A stretch of 64,000 bases of DNA from UBA1952 sp965246855 (GTDB taxonomy: Bacteria; Bacteroidota; Bacteroidia; Chitinophagales; Chitinophagaceae). The notes under the pieces were generated by a model that saw nothing but the letters and a program-made list of their open reading frames with translations, did not search any database and was not told where the DNA came from. The translations under genes and the position numbers were made by a program. This document shows, piece by piece, positions 43,366 through 51,359 of this stretch (positions are counted from its first letter, which is position 1; each line of letters begins with the position of its first letter). Location of the stretch: positions 496,001 to 560,000 of the forward strand of contig CBDFFP010000002.1 of the NCBI GenBank assembly GCA_965246855.1. The letters are read 5' to 3'.

Positions 43366-45627
43366 TACACGCCGCTCATGCTCCCGGCCATAGCAAATAC
43401 ACGGGTCATTTCATCCAGAATCATCGCCTTCAGGTTCTCTATTCCACCGGCCACATTTCCGCCCTCTATCACCAGCTTTTCAATCTGCTTCCCAATGTGT
43501 ACGTTAATCGTTGTGTTGCGCGTGCCGCCCGTTGCTATCGCTTCGTTGGTTTTAGCGTGCTTCTTTTTATCTCCTCCACCTCCGGCCCCGCCACCGCCGC
43601 CCTTTCCCGGCAACGCTATCGCTCCCGGCGCTCCCGGCGTGGTATTGACAGCGGCTTTCACGCCCAGCATCCCGGAAATTCCGGCCAGCGGCCCCGCCAT
43701 CGCATTGGCCATTTGCGAAGCCGCCGCCGTTACCGCTGCAATGCCCGCCAGCAGCCCGTCCGCTATCATCTGCGCAGCGTTCGCGCCCATCTCATAATAC
43801 TTCGGCAGTACGCTTTGCATCGTCGCCTCCGGGTCAATCGCTTTCGCTATCGCAAGCTGTGTTTCCGCGCCATTGCTCAACTGATTCACAAACGCATCCT
43901 TCAGGCTCAATCCGCCCAAATCGCCCACTTGCACGCCGTTCTTCGCCGCCTCCGAAAGTGCCTCGCCCCGGAAGTCCGCCACACCGTCTTCATATCCCTG
44001 CGCCATGCCGTCCGCCATTGCCTTGCCGTCTTCATAAAACGCCTTTGCATTGCTCACGCCAGTGATGTCCATCAAAGCCTGCTTCGCCGTATCCGCCGCT
44101 TCCGAAAAATCCCCGGAAAACACTTGCACCAGCGTCTCCCCAATCCCCCACAGCCCCTTCATCAGGTTCACAATAGGCCCAATGGTCAGGTCGTAAAGGA
44201 TGTTCATAAATCCTTTAAGTCCTTCCCACGCCGCAAACACGAATCCCCGGAACGTCTCAAAATGATTGTAGGCGTAAATCACACCCGCCACCAGCGCCGC
44301 CACAGCAGCTATAACCAGGAAAATAGGATTGCCCAGCAGCGTTGTATTGAAAGCCGCTTGCACCACCGTTGCCCGCGTTGTCGCCCCGCTCGCAATATCC
44401 GTGGAAGCTGCATTCAGCGCATTGGCAATCGTGTTGATGCCCAGCGCCTTGCCCACCAGCCCAAAGGCCGGCCACAGGTTCGTCAGGTCGCGCGTTGCAT
44501 CGCCCAACACACCCGCATAGCCCAGCCAGCCGTTCGTGCCGTTGAAAAGCGAAATCTTCAAATCATCCACCTGCGCCTGAAGCCGCTTTGCTTTTTCTGC
44601 CGGGCTTTCCATGATAATGGCCGCCTGCTCCGTCGCCGTCGCCGTTCCGGTAACGGCTTCCGTGTATTGTTTCAACAGGTCGCCATTCTGTAACAGCGCC
44701 AGTGCCGCATTGCTGTTTTCCTTCCCGAAAAGCTTTGTCACCAGCGCACTGTCATTCAGGATAGGCGTAAGCTGCGAAAGCCGCGCTGCCAACGGCAGGC
44801 TTTTGTCGCTCATCTTGTCAATATTCACGCCCACCGCTGCCAGTTCCGCCTTCACTTCTTTCGGCAAAAAACGGCCTTCCGAAAGCGTCGCCAGTACATT
44901 CCGAAGCGCCACGCCCCTTCCGCGCCTTTCTTCCCGCTTTTGTCCAGAACCTGAATGGCCGCATTCGTTTCTTCAAAGCTCACGCCCGCCGCCGAAGCCG
45001 CCATGCCCGCCTGTTCCAGCGCGCTTTTTACTTGTGGTAATTCTGCCGAGCCTTCCTTCGCGCCCGCCGCCATCACGTTCATCATCTGCGCCATCACCTT
45101 GCTGGCCGCTATCGGGTCTTTCGTGCTAACGCCATATTGGTTCATGGCCGTCGTCAGCAATTCCGTTGCCGCCACGCTATCGCCGCCCAGCAGCTTGCTG
45201 GTCGTAGCCACGCTTTCGCCCATCGCCTTCAGCGCCGCTGGCGTCTGCGCAATCTCCGGCGAAAGCTGCGAAAGGATAAGCTTGTAGCTCTCAATATTGT
45301 CCACCGCCGAGCCGCCAAACTGCAAAGCCGTCTCCCGCGCATAACCGCCTATTTCTTCCAGCTTCGCACCCGCCACGCCGGTGATAGCTTGCAGGTCATA
45401 CAAGTTGTTAGATACTGCCGCGCCCGGCCCCGAAAGGTCTTTCAACCCGTCCGCCACGCCGTTAATCTGCTGCACGGCAGCATTAAAATTCAGCGCACTC
45501 ATCCGGCGCTGAATATTGTTCACGCCCGCATCAATCCGCGCCACACCGGCCCAATACCGGAAACGGCAGCAGTTACCTGCTGGCCGTTCACCGAGAAATT
45601 GATGCCAAAATTGACTTGCTGATTCAT
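43365..45627 (-). pseudogene. Phage tail tape measure protein, two apparent 1-nt frameshifts
   Basis: ATG 45627 opens MNQQVNFGINFSVNGQQVTA. The frame is then lost at a GGG tract (45550-45552) and resumes as ARIDAGVNNIQRRM through DKSGKKGAEG. It is lost again at a GGGG tract (44914-44917) and resumes as ALRNVLATLSEGRF to the end. Adding one G at each tract restores about 750 residues. Features are a tape-measure domain (AGAKLEEIGGYARETALQFGG), hydrophobic segments (FLVIAAVAALVAGVIYAY) and a Gly-rich stretch (GKGGGGGAGGGGD). The protein sets tail length. Two events at G runs suggest sequencing errors, though a truly dead gene is possible. Confidence 0.85.
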
Positions 45628-45642
45628 TGCTTTTCTGTGGCT

Positions 45643-45792
45643 CTATTTGCCGGATTCTTTCCTGCGAATCCACTCCAACAGTCTCACTTGTACCGCCCAT
45701 TCTTCATCGCTCAGGCTGTCCGGGTCGGCGATGTGTAGATAGTAGCGCAGAAAGGCGTTTTGTATAGACAGCCAATCGCGCTCTTCATCCAC
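45643..45792 (-). CDS. Small tail assembly chaperone partner (gpT/gp42-like), 49 aa
   Basis: A GTG at 45792 begins VDEERDWLSIQNAFLRYYLH, ending LEWIRRKESGK*. The frame is in -1 register to the upstream chaperone and overlaps only its last few codons before a stop, so a classic frameshift fusion is possible only within GTATCGGAACTC, which has no obvious slippery heptamer. The Trp-rich, acidic helical peptide and its place between the chaperone and the tape measure match the downstream half of Mu gp41/gp42 or lambda G/T systems. It could be translated independently. Confidence 0.6.
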   Translation of the reverse strand: MDEERDWLSIQNAFLRYYLHIADPDSLSDEEWAVQVRLLEWIRRKESGK

Positions 45793-45803
45793 TTCAACAG
45801 CCT

Positions 45804-46178
45804 TTAGAGTTCCGATACTTCACCGGCCTTCACTTGCACCAGCCTACCCAACTGGCCCTGTATGCCGAAGAAAAGGGCATCGTCTGTCTGAATCACCATA
45901 GAGCCACCGAGCCAGCAGCTTTTCAGGATATACTCGTTGGAGCGGATCGGGTTGTTTTGCATTTGCGTCGCATACGCCACCTCGTTGCGGTTCGGCGGGC
46001 GCAGATACCCCATGTGGCCGTCCACCACCGCCTTGAAAATCTTGCCGTACTTCGCCTTCCACGCTGCAATCTGTTCGGCTGTTACCTCGCCAATCAGCGG
46101 CTTTGTAGTTTCTTCGGCCTGCGCGCCGTTGCCTTCGTTTTGCGGCAATTCCGCGTTTTGCAATTCGTTGTTTTCCAT
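45804..46178 (-). CDS. Tail assembly chaperone (gpG/gp41-like)
   Basis: ATG 46178 (MENNELQNAELPQNEG) starts a 124-residue protein. Its core IAAWKAKYGKIFKAVVDGHMGYLRPPNRNEVAYATQ, then NEYILKSCWLGG, is typical of Bacteroidota phage tail chaperones that coat the tape measure. A longer frame from 46217 would begin inside a hairpin and is less likely. It lies between the tail tube and the tape measure. Confidence 0.75.
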   Translation of the reverse strand: MENNELQNAELPQNEGNGAQAEETTKPLIGEVTAEQIAAWKAKYGKIFKAVVDGHMGYLRPPNRNEVAYATQMQNNPIRSNEYILKSCWLGGSMVIQTDDALFFGIQGQLGRLVQVKAGEVSEL

Positions 46179-46213
46179 TGGGAAGGTGAAGTTTTTTGAA
46201 AAAGGTTTTCGCC

Positions 46214-46247
46214 CCAAAAGCCCGCCTTGTCGGGGCGGGCTTTTTTT
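46214..46247. terminator. Hairpin between tail tube and chaperone genes
   Basis: AAAGCCCGCC and GGGCGGGCTTT pair around TTGTCG. The T tract is stronger on the plus strand, but the genes here are on the minus strand. A partial terminator would give more tube than chaperone; an RNA-processing role is also possible. Confidence 0.6.
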
Positions 46248-46271
46248 GGAAAACAGGGAAGCGGCTGTGTG

Positions 46272-46691
46272 CTATACCTGATTGTAAATGCGCAGGCCAA
46301 TGAACGGAATCTTCACGTCCATGTGCTTATCCCCCTGCTTCATCTCCTTTTCGCTTTTCGTGAAGGCAATGCCCTCAATCCGGTCATTTACCTGGCTAAT
46401 AGCCGTTCCGTCGCCATAGCTCACCAGCGCCGTGATGCCTTTCAGGTTTAGAATGCTGCCGCCACCGGCTACAATAAGCGATTCCAGTTCTGTTTGCGTA
46501 CACGTGATTTCACCTTCCACTTTCACGTTGCCGCTTTGAACGCTGTGGCCGTGCCGACCTTTCGCATACAGCACATCGCGCTCAATTGATTCGGAGTATT
46601 TGATGCCCCGGATGCCGGTGATATCCGTGCCGTTCAGGAGCAGTTGCAAGTCCGCAAATTCATACTCGCGGTTGTTGATTGTAAAAGCCAT
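46272..46691 (-). CDS. Phage tail tube protein
   Basis: The 139-residue product has NNREYEFADLQLLLNGTDITGIRGIKY, AKGRHGHSVQSGNVKVEGEIT and a C-terminal SEKEMKQGDKHMDVKIPFIGL. This matches the small beta-barrel tube proteins of contractile tails (XkdM/FII type), and it directly follows the sheath gene. Tube subunits stack as hexamers inside the sheath. Confidence 0.82.
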   Translation of the reverse strand: MAFTINNREYEFADLQLLLNGTDITGIRGIKYSESIERDVLYAKGRHGHSVQSGNVKVEGEITCTQTELESLIVAGGGSILNLKGITALVSYGDGTAISQVNDRIEGIAFTKSEKEMKQGDKHMDVKIPFIGLRIYNQV

Positions 46692-46745
46692 GATGCTTTG
46701 AGAATTGTAGGGGTTGAGAGATAGGCCGAAGCCCGGAAAAATGCC

Positions 46746-47945
46746 TTACGCGCTTACCACCTGAAAGCCCAGATACACGTCAATAAAGCGCGGATACCCG
46801 AAAGGCCGGATGCGCAGGCGGACGCTCATCTGGCTGGTGGAAAGAAGCGGCTGCGCCGGATTGATGTAGCATTCCACACCCTTGTCGCGTGGGTCTGTTA
46901 CATCCGCGCTCAATTCGCCGCGCACCGTCATTCCCGTAGCAATGGCGTTTTCCACATCCGCTTCCCACGCCTTCGCCATTGCGGGTTGAAGCTGGCCGCT
47001 TGCTGTTACCGGAACCGGCGTCAGCAGCTTGTTCAGCATCGTATCGTAGGCAATACGGAACGCCTTGTCAATCGTGCGCCGCGCTGTAATGAAGTTGTAA
47101 TCGTCGGTCGGTAACGTCGCCAGCGGATCGTCCACAAAAAAGTAACCGCTTCGGCCCACGTGCGTGCGGAAGGTGATGTAACCCTTCGCGTGTACGCTGT
47201 CCCAATCGGCGCGCTCCACCGCAACGCCATTCAGGAACGCGCCCGCCGTATTCAGCGAACCGAAAGCAGGCGCAGCAATTTTTTGAGGCAACGGCAACCG
47301 CGCAAGACGGCCACCAACCAACCCAACAGCCGCGTTTGGAGAGGCCGCGTTGCTGCTGCCGATCATAATGCCCACCCGGTTATCCGAGCCGGTCGTCAGG
47401 TCTGTCAGGCTCACCGGGTTGCCGTTGTAGGCATAGCCGTCAATGATCACAAATAGCGGCGCATACAGGCTACTGGTGGCCCACAGCGCCAGCGCCTGCG
47501 CTTTGGTGCGCGCCGTAGGCACATCGTTATCAAGGCCATTCGCAATAGTAGGCACATAGCCCACTGCCGGAGTGCGCGTTACAAAAAGCGCGCGCAGCCG
47601 TCCGTTTGCAGCACTAATCAGCGCCTTGCCATTGGTAGCAATCGTTACGTCCACCATGTCGCTCATTTTCACGGTGTCCACAAAGCCCATAATCCACACC
47701 TCCGTACCCGCGCCCGCCTCGGCGTAAAACTCGCTTACGACTTTGTAAAGCGCCGGGTTGTTACCAGCCGTAACGCCCAGCGGCACAAGGCTGTCCAACG
47801 AGCGCAACACGTAAGCTGTATTCAGCGCAAACGTACCGGCCACCGTTGCCGCCGTGCAAAGAATGCCAAAAACGCCGTCTGCATCAGCTATTACCTGGCC
47901 GAGCGCGCCGCTTTCAAAATAGATTTTAATCCGGGGAGTATTCAT
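46746..47945 (-). CDS. Contractile tail sheath protein, DUF2586-like
   Basis: ATG 47945 (MNTPRIKIYFESGALGQV) gives 399 residues; an in-frame start at 47990 falls within the preceding hairpin. Typical segments are LVPLGVTAGNNPALYKVVSEFYAEAGAGTEVWIMGF, RVGIMIGSSN, YITFRTHVGRSGYFFVDD and AYDTMLNKLLTPVPV, with LSTSQMSVRLRIRPFGYPRFIDV at the end. This is the DUF2586 sheath pattern of Bacteroidota Mu-like phages. It shows that the tail is contractile (myovirus). Confidence 0.85.
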   Translation of the reverse strand: MNTPRIKIYFESGALGQVIADADGVFGILCTAATVAGTFALNTAYVLRSLDSLVPLGVTAGNNPALYKVVSEFYAEAGAGTEVWIMGFVDTVKMSDMVDVTIATNGKALISAANGRLRALFVTRTPAVGYVPTIANGLDNDVPTARTKAQALALWATSSLYAPLFVIIDGYAYNGNPVSLTDLTTGSDNRVGIMIGSSNAASPNAAVGLVGGRLARLPLPQKIAAPAFGSLNTAGAFLNGVAVERADWDSVHAKGYITFRTHVGRSGYFFVDDPLATLPTDDYNFITARRTIDKAFRIAYDTMLNKLLTPVPVTASGQLQPAMAKAWEADVENAIATGMTVRGELSADVTDPRDKGVECYINPAQPLLSTSQMSVRLRIRPFGYPRFIDVYLGFQVVSA

Positions 47946-47976
47946 GGGGAAAAGGAAAGGCTTTTTGCCGCCAAAC

Positions 47977-47998
47977 CCCGCCTTTATCAAAGGCGGGG
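47977..47998. other. GC-rich hairpin upstream of the sheath gene
   Basis: CCCCGCCTTT and AAAGGCGGGG pair around ATC, about 30 nt before the sheath start on the minus strand. No T tract follows. It may stabilise or process the sheath mRNA. Confidence 0.6.
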
Positions 47999-48095
47999 CG
48001 GGCAGACCTTACACGTTCGTCGTGGCCGTCTTATGCGGTTCAGGATTTTGCTGTGCGGGACTTACATCCTTGCGGAAGGCCACCATTCGGGTATT

Positions 48096-48620
48096 CTATT
48101 CTTTAGCTTTCGCTGCTGCCTTTTCGGCTTTCTTTGCGGCGGCTTTTTCTGCTTTCTCTGCTGCTTTAGATGCCGTCAGCTCCACCGGCGCTTCTTCCGG
48201 CACATCGGTCGTCATCGGCTTTTCCACCGTTACCACGGTTCCCATCTTCGCGTTCACGTCCACCGTTCCGGGGTCAATCACTTTGCCGGTGTCTTCGTCC
48301 ACTACCTGCGGCGCAGCTACGGGGCTGGTGGATGTTTCGCCAACGCCGGGAGAAATCACCGTTCCATCTTGCTCTGCCACCACCGGCGCAATAGCATCCA
48401 CGCCTTTTGTTGGAACAGTAACAGTTGCAGTTTGTACAACTTCTTTAGCCATTTCGTCGGATGCTTCCGGGCGCGCAATCCGCACCACCGTTTTGTTGTC
48501 CAGGTTCCGCGCGTGCGCCTTCGCTGCATGGTCTTCGTGAAACAGGTTTTCGTCCGCCGTTTCAAAAACTTCGTTGCTCTTTGGATGCGTGTCGAAGTAA
48601 TACTTCTGGTGCTCTTTCAT
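48096..48620 (-). CDS. Hypothetical phage protein with Ala/Lys-rich C-terminal tail
   Basis: The 174-residue protein begins MKEHQKYYFDTHPKSNEVFETADENLFHEDHAAKAHARNL, a module I recall at the start of small structural proteins in Bacteroidota phages. It continues with a Val/Thr/Pro-rich linker and ends with Ala/Glu/Lys repeats (AAEKAEKAAAKKAEKAAAKAKE), likely a highly charged helix. It sits between the amidase and the sheath. A capsid-decoration or head-tail role is possible, but nothing decisive is seen. Confidence 0.6.
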   Translation of the reverse strand: MKEHQKYYFDTHPKSNEVFETADENLFHEDHAAKAHARNLDNKTVVRIARPEASDEMAKEVVQTATVTVPTKGVDAIAPVVAEQDGTVISPGVGETSTSPVAAPQVVDEDTGKVIDPGTVDVNAKMGTVVTVEKPMTTDVPEEAPVELTASKAAEKAEKAAAKKAEKAAAKAKE

Positions 48621-48665
48621 TTTGAAAAAAGGGGGTTTAAAAGAAGGTGAAAAAGGAAGGGATTG

Positions 48666-49220
48666 TTACGCCAAAAGAGCCTCGTAACGAATAATGATGG
48701 CAGCGTGCGCGCGGGCCAGTTCATCACGCTTTTGCAGATAGGCCGCTACGTCTTTCTCGTTGCTGATAAAGCACAGTTCCACCAGGCAAATGATACCTTC
48801 CTCGCGCATCAGGCCGAGGCGTCCGCGATGGCTGTCAGCTTCACCCATAACGCCGCGATTGCGCACGCACAGCACGGCAGCCGTGCTATCAGAAAGCTCT
48901 TTCGCAAAAGCACGGTCGAGGCGGTCAGCTTCTGTTTCAATCAGCGCCGTTGTGCCGGTGGCCGTGGCCGTCTCCGCCGCATCAAAGTGGTATTCAATCA
49001 CCACATCACCGGCCCGCGTCTGAATCCGGGCCAAATATTGGGCGAGGGTTTCTTCGTCTGAATCCTTCGTATAACGGGCTTTCAGGCGGTCAAGCTCTTT
49101 ACAGACCCGGTCGCGGAAGTCAATCGTAAGGTCGCCTTCTTTGTAGCCGTTGCCCACTACGCCGGGATCTTGCTTAACCTTCGTGCTTTTGCTGTTGTGG
49201 CCAGCAGAAATGTAAATCAT
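48666..49220 (-). CDS. N-acetylmuramoyl-L-alanine amidase (endolysin)
   Basis: The 184-residue product fits the Amidase_3 fold: SAGHN (residues about 5-9, Zn histidine), GYKEGDLTIDFRDRV (Zn glutamate), VIEYHFDA (Zn histidine) and VELCFISNEKDV with the catalytic glutamate. It cleaves the amide between MurNAc and L-alanine in peptidoglycan to free the progeny. No signal peptide is visible, so export would rely on a holin. It is followed by two membrane proteins that could supply holin or spanin functions. Confidence 0.88.
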   Translation of the reverse strand: MIYISAGHNSKSTKVKQDPGVVGNGYKEGDLTIDFRDRVCKELDRLKARYTKDSDEETLAQYLARIQTRAGDVVIEYHFDAAETATATGTTALIETEADRLDRAFAKELSDSTAAVLCVRNRGVMGEADSHRGRLGLMREEGIICLVELCFISNEKDVAAYLQKRDELARAHAAIIIRYEALLA

Positions 49221-49226
49221 GGCAGA

Positions 49227-49949
49227 TTAAAAGCGGATGAAATTGTAAGACAATCCAACCCCCAGATAAGGCCATGTCGGCGGCAATGCAAACGGCGCGG
49301 ACGGGTCAAACGTGAAGCCATACCCCGCCTGAATACCAATCCCAAACTTTCGCGGGCGCGGCTCCGGCAGCGTAAAGCGCCGCGCCGCGTTTATCGTTAC
49401 GCGCGGGTCGGGCGAAAAAACATCGTTGTAATAACGCTTATCCCCCAGCAGCCACGGCCTGTTCCAGTAGCGCGCGTGCGTCAGTTCCACATCATACGCC
49501 AGGCTGTCAATCTGGTTGCTGTCCGCGTCGTACACAATACGCAACCACCGGTCCCGGTATTCCTGCTTTTTTGGATTCGCTACCGTCGCCTTTAGCTGTA
49601 TGTTTTCTGCCAAAAGCGTCGCGTTTGTGCGGCTCACTTCGTCCACCTGCTTCACGCTCACGGCCAAAGCCGCCGCCACGCTATCCAGATACGCTTTGCC
49701 CACCGCCGTCTGTTTTTCCGCTGTTTTGCGCGTGCGCACCTGCTCAGCTACCAGCGCGTGCCGAGTGCTGTCTTTAGCAACGTAACGGCCCACAATCACC
49801 TGCGCCGGTTGTGCGGGTGCGGCTGTCGCCACCGGCACATATTGGGTTTCAGGTTTGAAATCCTGCGCCGCACGCCATTGAAAGAAATTACCAAAGAGGC
49901 TGATGCCCAGCAGCAGTACACAAACGGCAGTGAAAAGAGAAATACGCAT
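49227..49949 (-). CDS. Membrane protein with coiled coil and beta-barrel-like end, candidate spanin
   Basis: The 240-residue protein has an N-terminal membrane anchor (FTAVCVLLLGISLFGNFF) and a long helical region (about residues 55-125, KQVDEVSRTNATLLAENIQLKATV). After a 100-residue segment it ends with alternating strands (FGIGIQAGYGFTFD, PYLGVGLSYNFIRF) that look like the end of an outer-membrane beta-barrel. Such a tether between the two membranes would act as a single-protein spanin, fusing them after the amidase acts. Similar DUF6808-type proteins occur in Bacteroidota phages as I recall. The lysis role is inferred. Confidence 0.6.
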   Translation of the reverse strand: MRISLFTAVCVLLLGISLFGNFFQWRAAQDFKPETQYVPVATAAPAQPAQVIVGRYVAKDSTRHALVAEQVRTRKTAEKQTAVGKAYLDSVAAALAVSVKQVDEVSRTNATLLAENIQLKATVANPKKQEYRDRWLRIVYDADSNQIDSLAYDVELTHARYWNRPWLLGDKRYYNDVFSPDPRVTINAARRFTLPEPRPRKFGIGIQAGYGFTFDPSAPFALPPTWPYLGVGLSYNFIRF

Positions 49950-49975
49950 GGCGTAAGGGTGTTGAAAAAAAGGAA

Positions 49976-50287
49976 TTAAGAGCGTCGGAGAAGTTTGTTT
50001 ACAGAAGGCGCGGTGCGGGCGCGGAAGCTGCTATCGGTTTCCTGCTGGTCGCTTTTCAACTGGTTGTTTTCGCGTCGCAGAAAAAGAAGCTCCTCATAGA
50101 GCCGCAGGCGGTCGTGAGATTCGGCGGCAGCTTTGTCATTACACTCCTTCAAATCGCGCTTTGCAATACGCCCTTCTGTTATCCAGCCACCTGCCGTTAT
50201 CAGCAGCAAGCCTATCAAAAGCGAAATAATCACCGCCCACGGCTTCTTCTGTATCTCGCTGGTAGGGTAAGGTTTTGGAAGCCGCAC
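49976..50287 (-). CDS. Small membrane protein with coiled coil, holin or i-spanin-like
   Basis: The 103-residue product has one hydrophobic stretch (WAVIISLLIGLLLITAGGWI, residues about 17-36) and then a helical tail with heptads (LRLYEELLFLRRENNQLKSD). It lies between the major capsid gene and the 240-residue membrane protein, in the lysis cluster. One membrane segment plus coiled coil resembles an inner-membrane spanin component, but a pinholin cannot be excluded. No signal peptidase site is seen. Confidence 0.55.
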   Translation of the reverse strand: MRLPKPYPTSEIQKKPWAVIISLLIGLLLITAGGWITEGRIAKRDLKECNDKAAAESHDRLRLYEELLFLRRENNQLKSDQQETDSSFRARTAPSVNKLLRRS

Positions 50288-50308
50288 GGCACTTGCTTTA
50301 AAAAAGAA

Positions 50309-50352
50309 AAGTCAGCCCCGGAACTCCCGATTTCACCGGGGCCGACTTTTTT
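50309..50352 (-). terminator. Rho-independent terminator after the major capsid gene
   Basis: AGTCAGCCCCGG and CCGGGGCCGACT pair across the stem. On the minus strand it is followed by CTTTTCTTTTTT. It lies 24 nt after the capsid stop, before the lysis cluster. Confidence 0.85.
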
Positions 50353-50375
50353 AGGAAGAAACCGAAGGGAATAAA

Positions 50376-51284
50376 CTACGCGGCCAGGATAGCGCCGATG
50401 TACTTGTTTTGCAGCGGCATATTGATGTAATAGTGCCGGTACGCGATGCGGTTTGTCTGCGTGTCCGGGTCGTCAATTGCGCGTTTGAAGTACTGCTTTG
50501 TGATGCCGGTTTTCTTGCCGATGTTGCCCGTCCAGAAAGCCACCGAAGCATTCACAGCACCCGCAGGCAGAGCAGCGTCAAACGCAACCTTCGCCCCCCC
50601 GGTGGTGTACTTCGGTGATACCACATACTGATACATTTCAAAGCCCGCAAGCACCGGAGCCGGGTCGCCGGTTTTAAAATTCATCAGTTGCTGCGCGTTC
50701 ACCCCGCCAGCGTTTGCCAGGTCGGCCCAATGCTCCGCACACAGCACCAAACGCCGTCCGTCCGCCGGGCACTCCATATTGTCAAAGGCCAGCTTCAGCG
50801 CGATCAGGTCGCCATAGGTCAGGGTTTTCCGGCCCGCCACTACCGCCCCCGTAGGTATCAGCACCGGCGTATCCGATGTGTTGGATGCCGGGGCCATCGC
50901 GTGAAGCGCCTTTTTGTACTTCTTGCTGGTAATCGCCACTACGTGCGAGCGAGTTGCCGTATCAATCCGGTTATAGCTCGCGCCAATCACCTGGTCATCC
51001 GTTAGCGTCGTCACCTTCGTTTGAAGCTTATCCAGCGTCAGCAGCGACTCGGTGTCGCTGTAGGCCTGCACCGGAATCGGATACGTCGTGTTGTTCACCA
51101 ACACGTCCACAGCAAACGTGGAAATCGGCACGTGAATCGTGTTGGATTCACTCATGTCGCCCATGTTGTTCACTTGCAGCTCCCCGTCAATTTCGGGGAT
51201 GCCGTCCAGCCACGGCGCTACGTTTTGAGTGGTAATGCGCTCCCGGACGCGGGACGACCAGATTTCAGGAAAATTAGCGGGCAT
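50376..51284 (-). CDS. Major capsid protein (Mu gpT-like)
   Basis: The 302-residue product starts MPANFPEIWSSRVRERITTQNVAPWL and includes LNFKTGDPAPVLAGFEMYQY-type, AHALHAMAPASNTSDTPV-type and FKRAIDDPDTQTNRIAYRHY segments. Its size matches Mu gpT (about 305), and it lies directly after the protease/scaffold gene and before a strong terminator, as expected for the most expressed head gene. Residues 85-125 (TDDQVIGASYNRIDTATRSH) are also in the T-family style. The fold would be HK97-like. Confidence 0.85.
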   Translation of the reverse strand: MPANFPEIWSSRVRERITTQNVAPWLDGIPEIDGELQVNNMGDMSESNTIHVPISTFAVDVLVNNTTYPIPVQAYSDTESLLTLDKLQTKVTTLTDDQVIGASYNRIDTATRSHVVAITSKKYKKALHAMAPASNTSDTPVLIPTGAVVAGRKTLTYGDLIALKLAFDNMECPADGRRLVLCAEHWADLANAGGVNAQQLMNFKTGDPAPVLAGFEMYQYVVSPKYTTGGAKVAFDAALPAGAVNASVAFWTGNIGKKTGITKQYFKRAIDDPDTQTNRIAYRHYYINMPLQNKYIGAILAA

Positions 51285-51359
51285 AAAAAGTCTTTTTGGA
51301 AAAGGTTTTTGGGGGAAATGAAAGCAGTTTTAAAGCCTGTTGAAAGCGTCTTTACAGGG

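Noticed and set aside
43332..44693. Plus-strand ORF of 453 codons across the tape measure gene
   Set aside because: Antisense to the recognisable tape measure sequence; composition typical of shadows.
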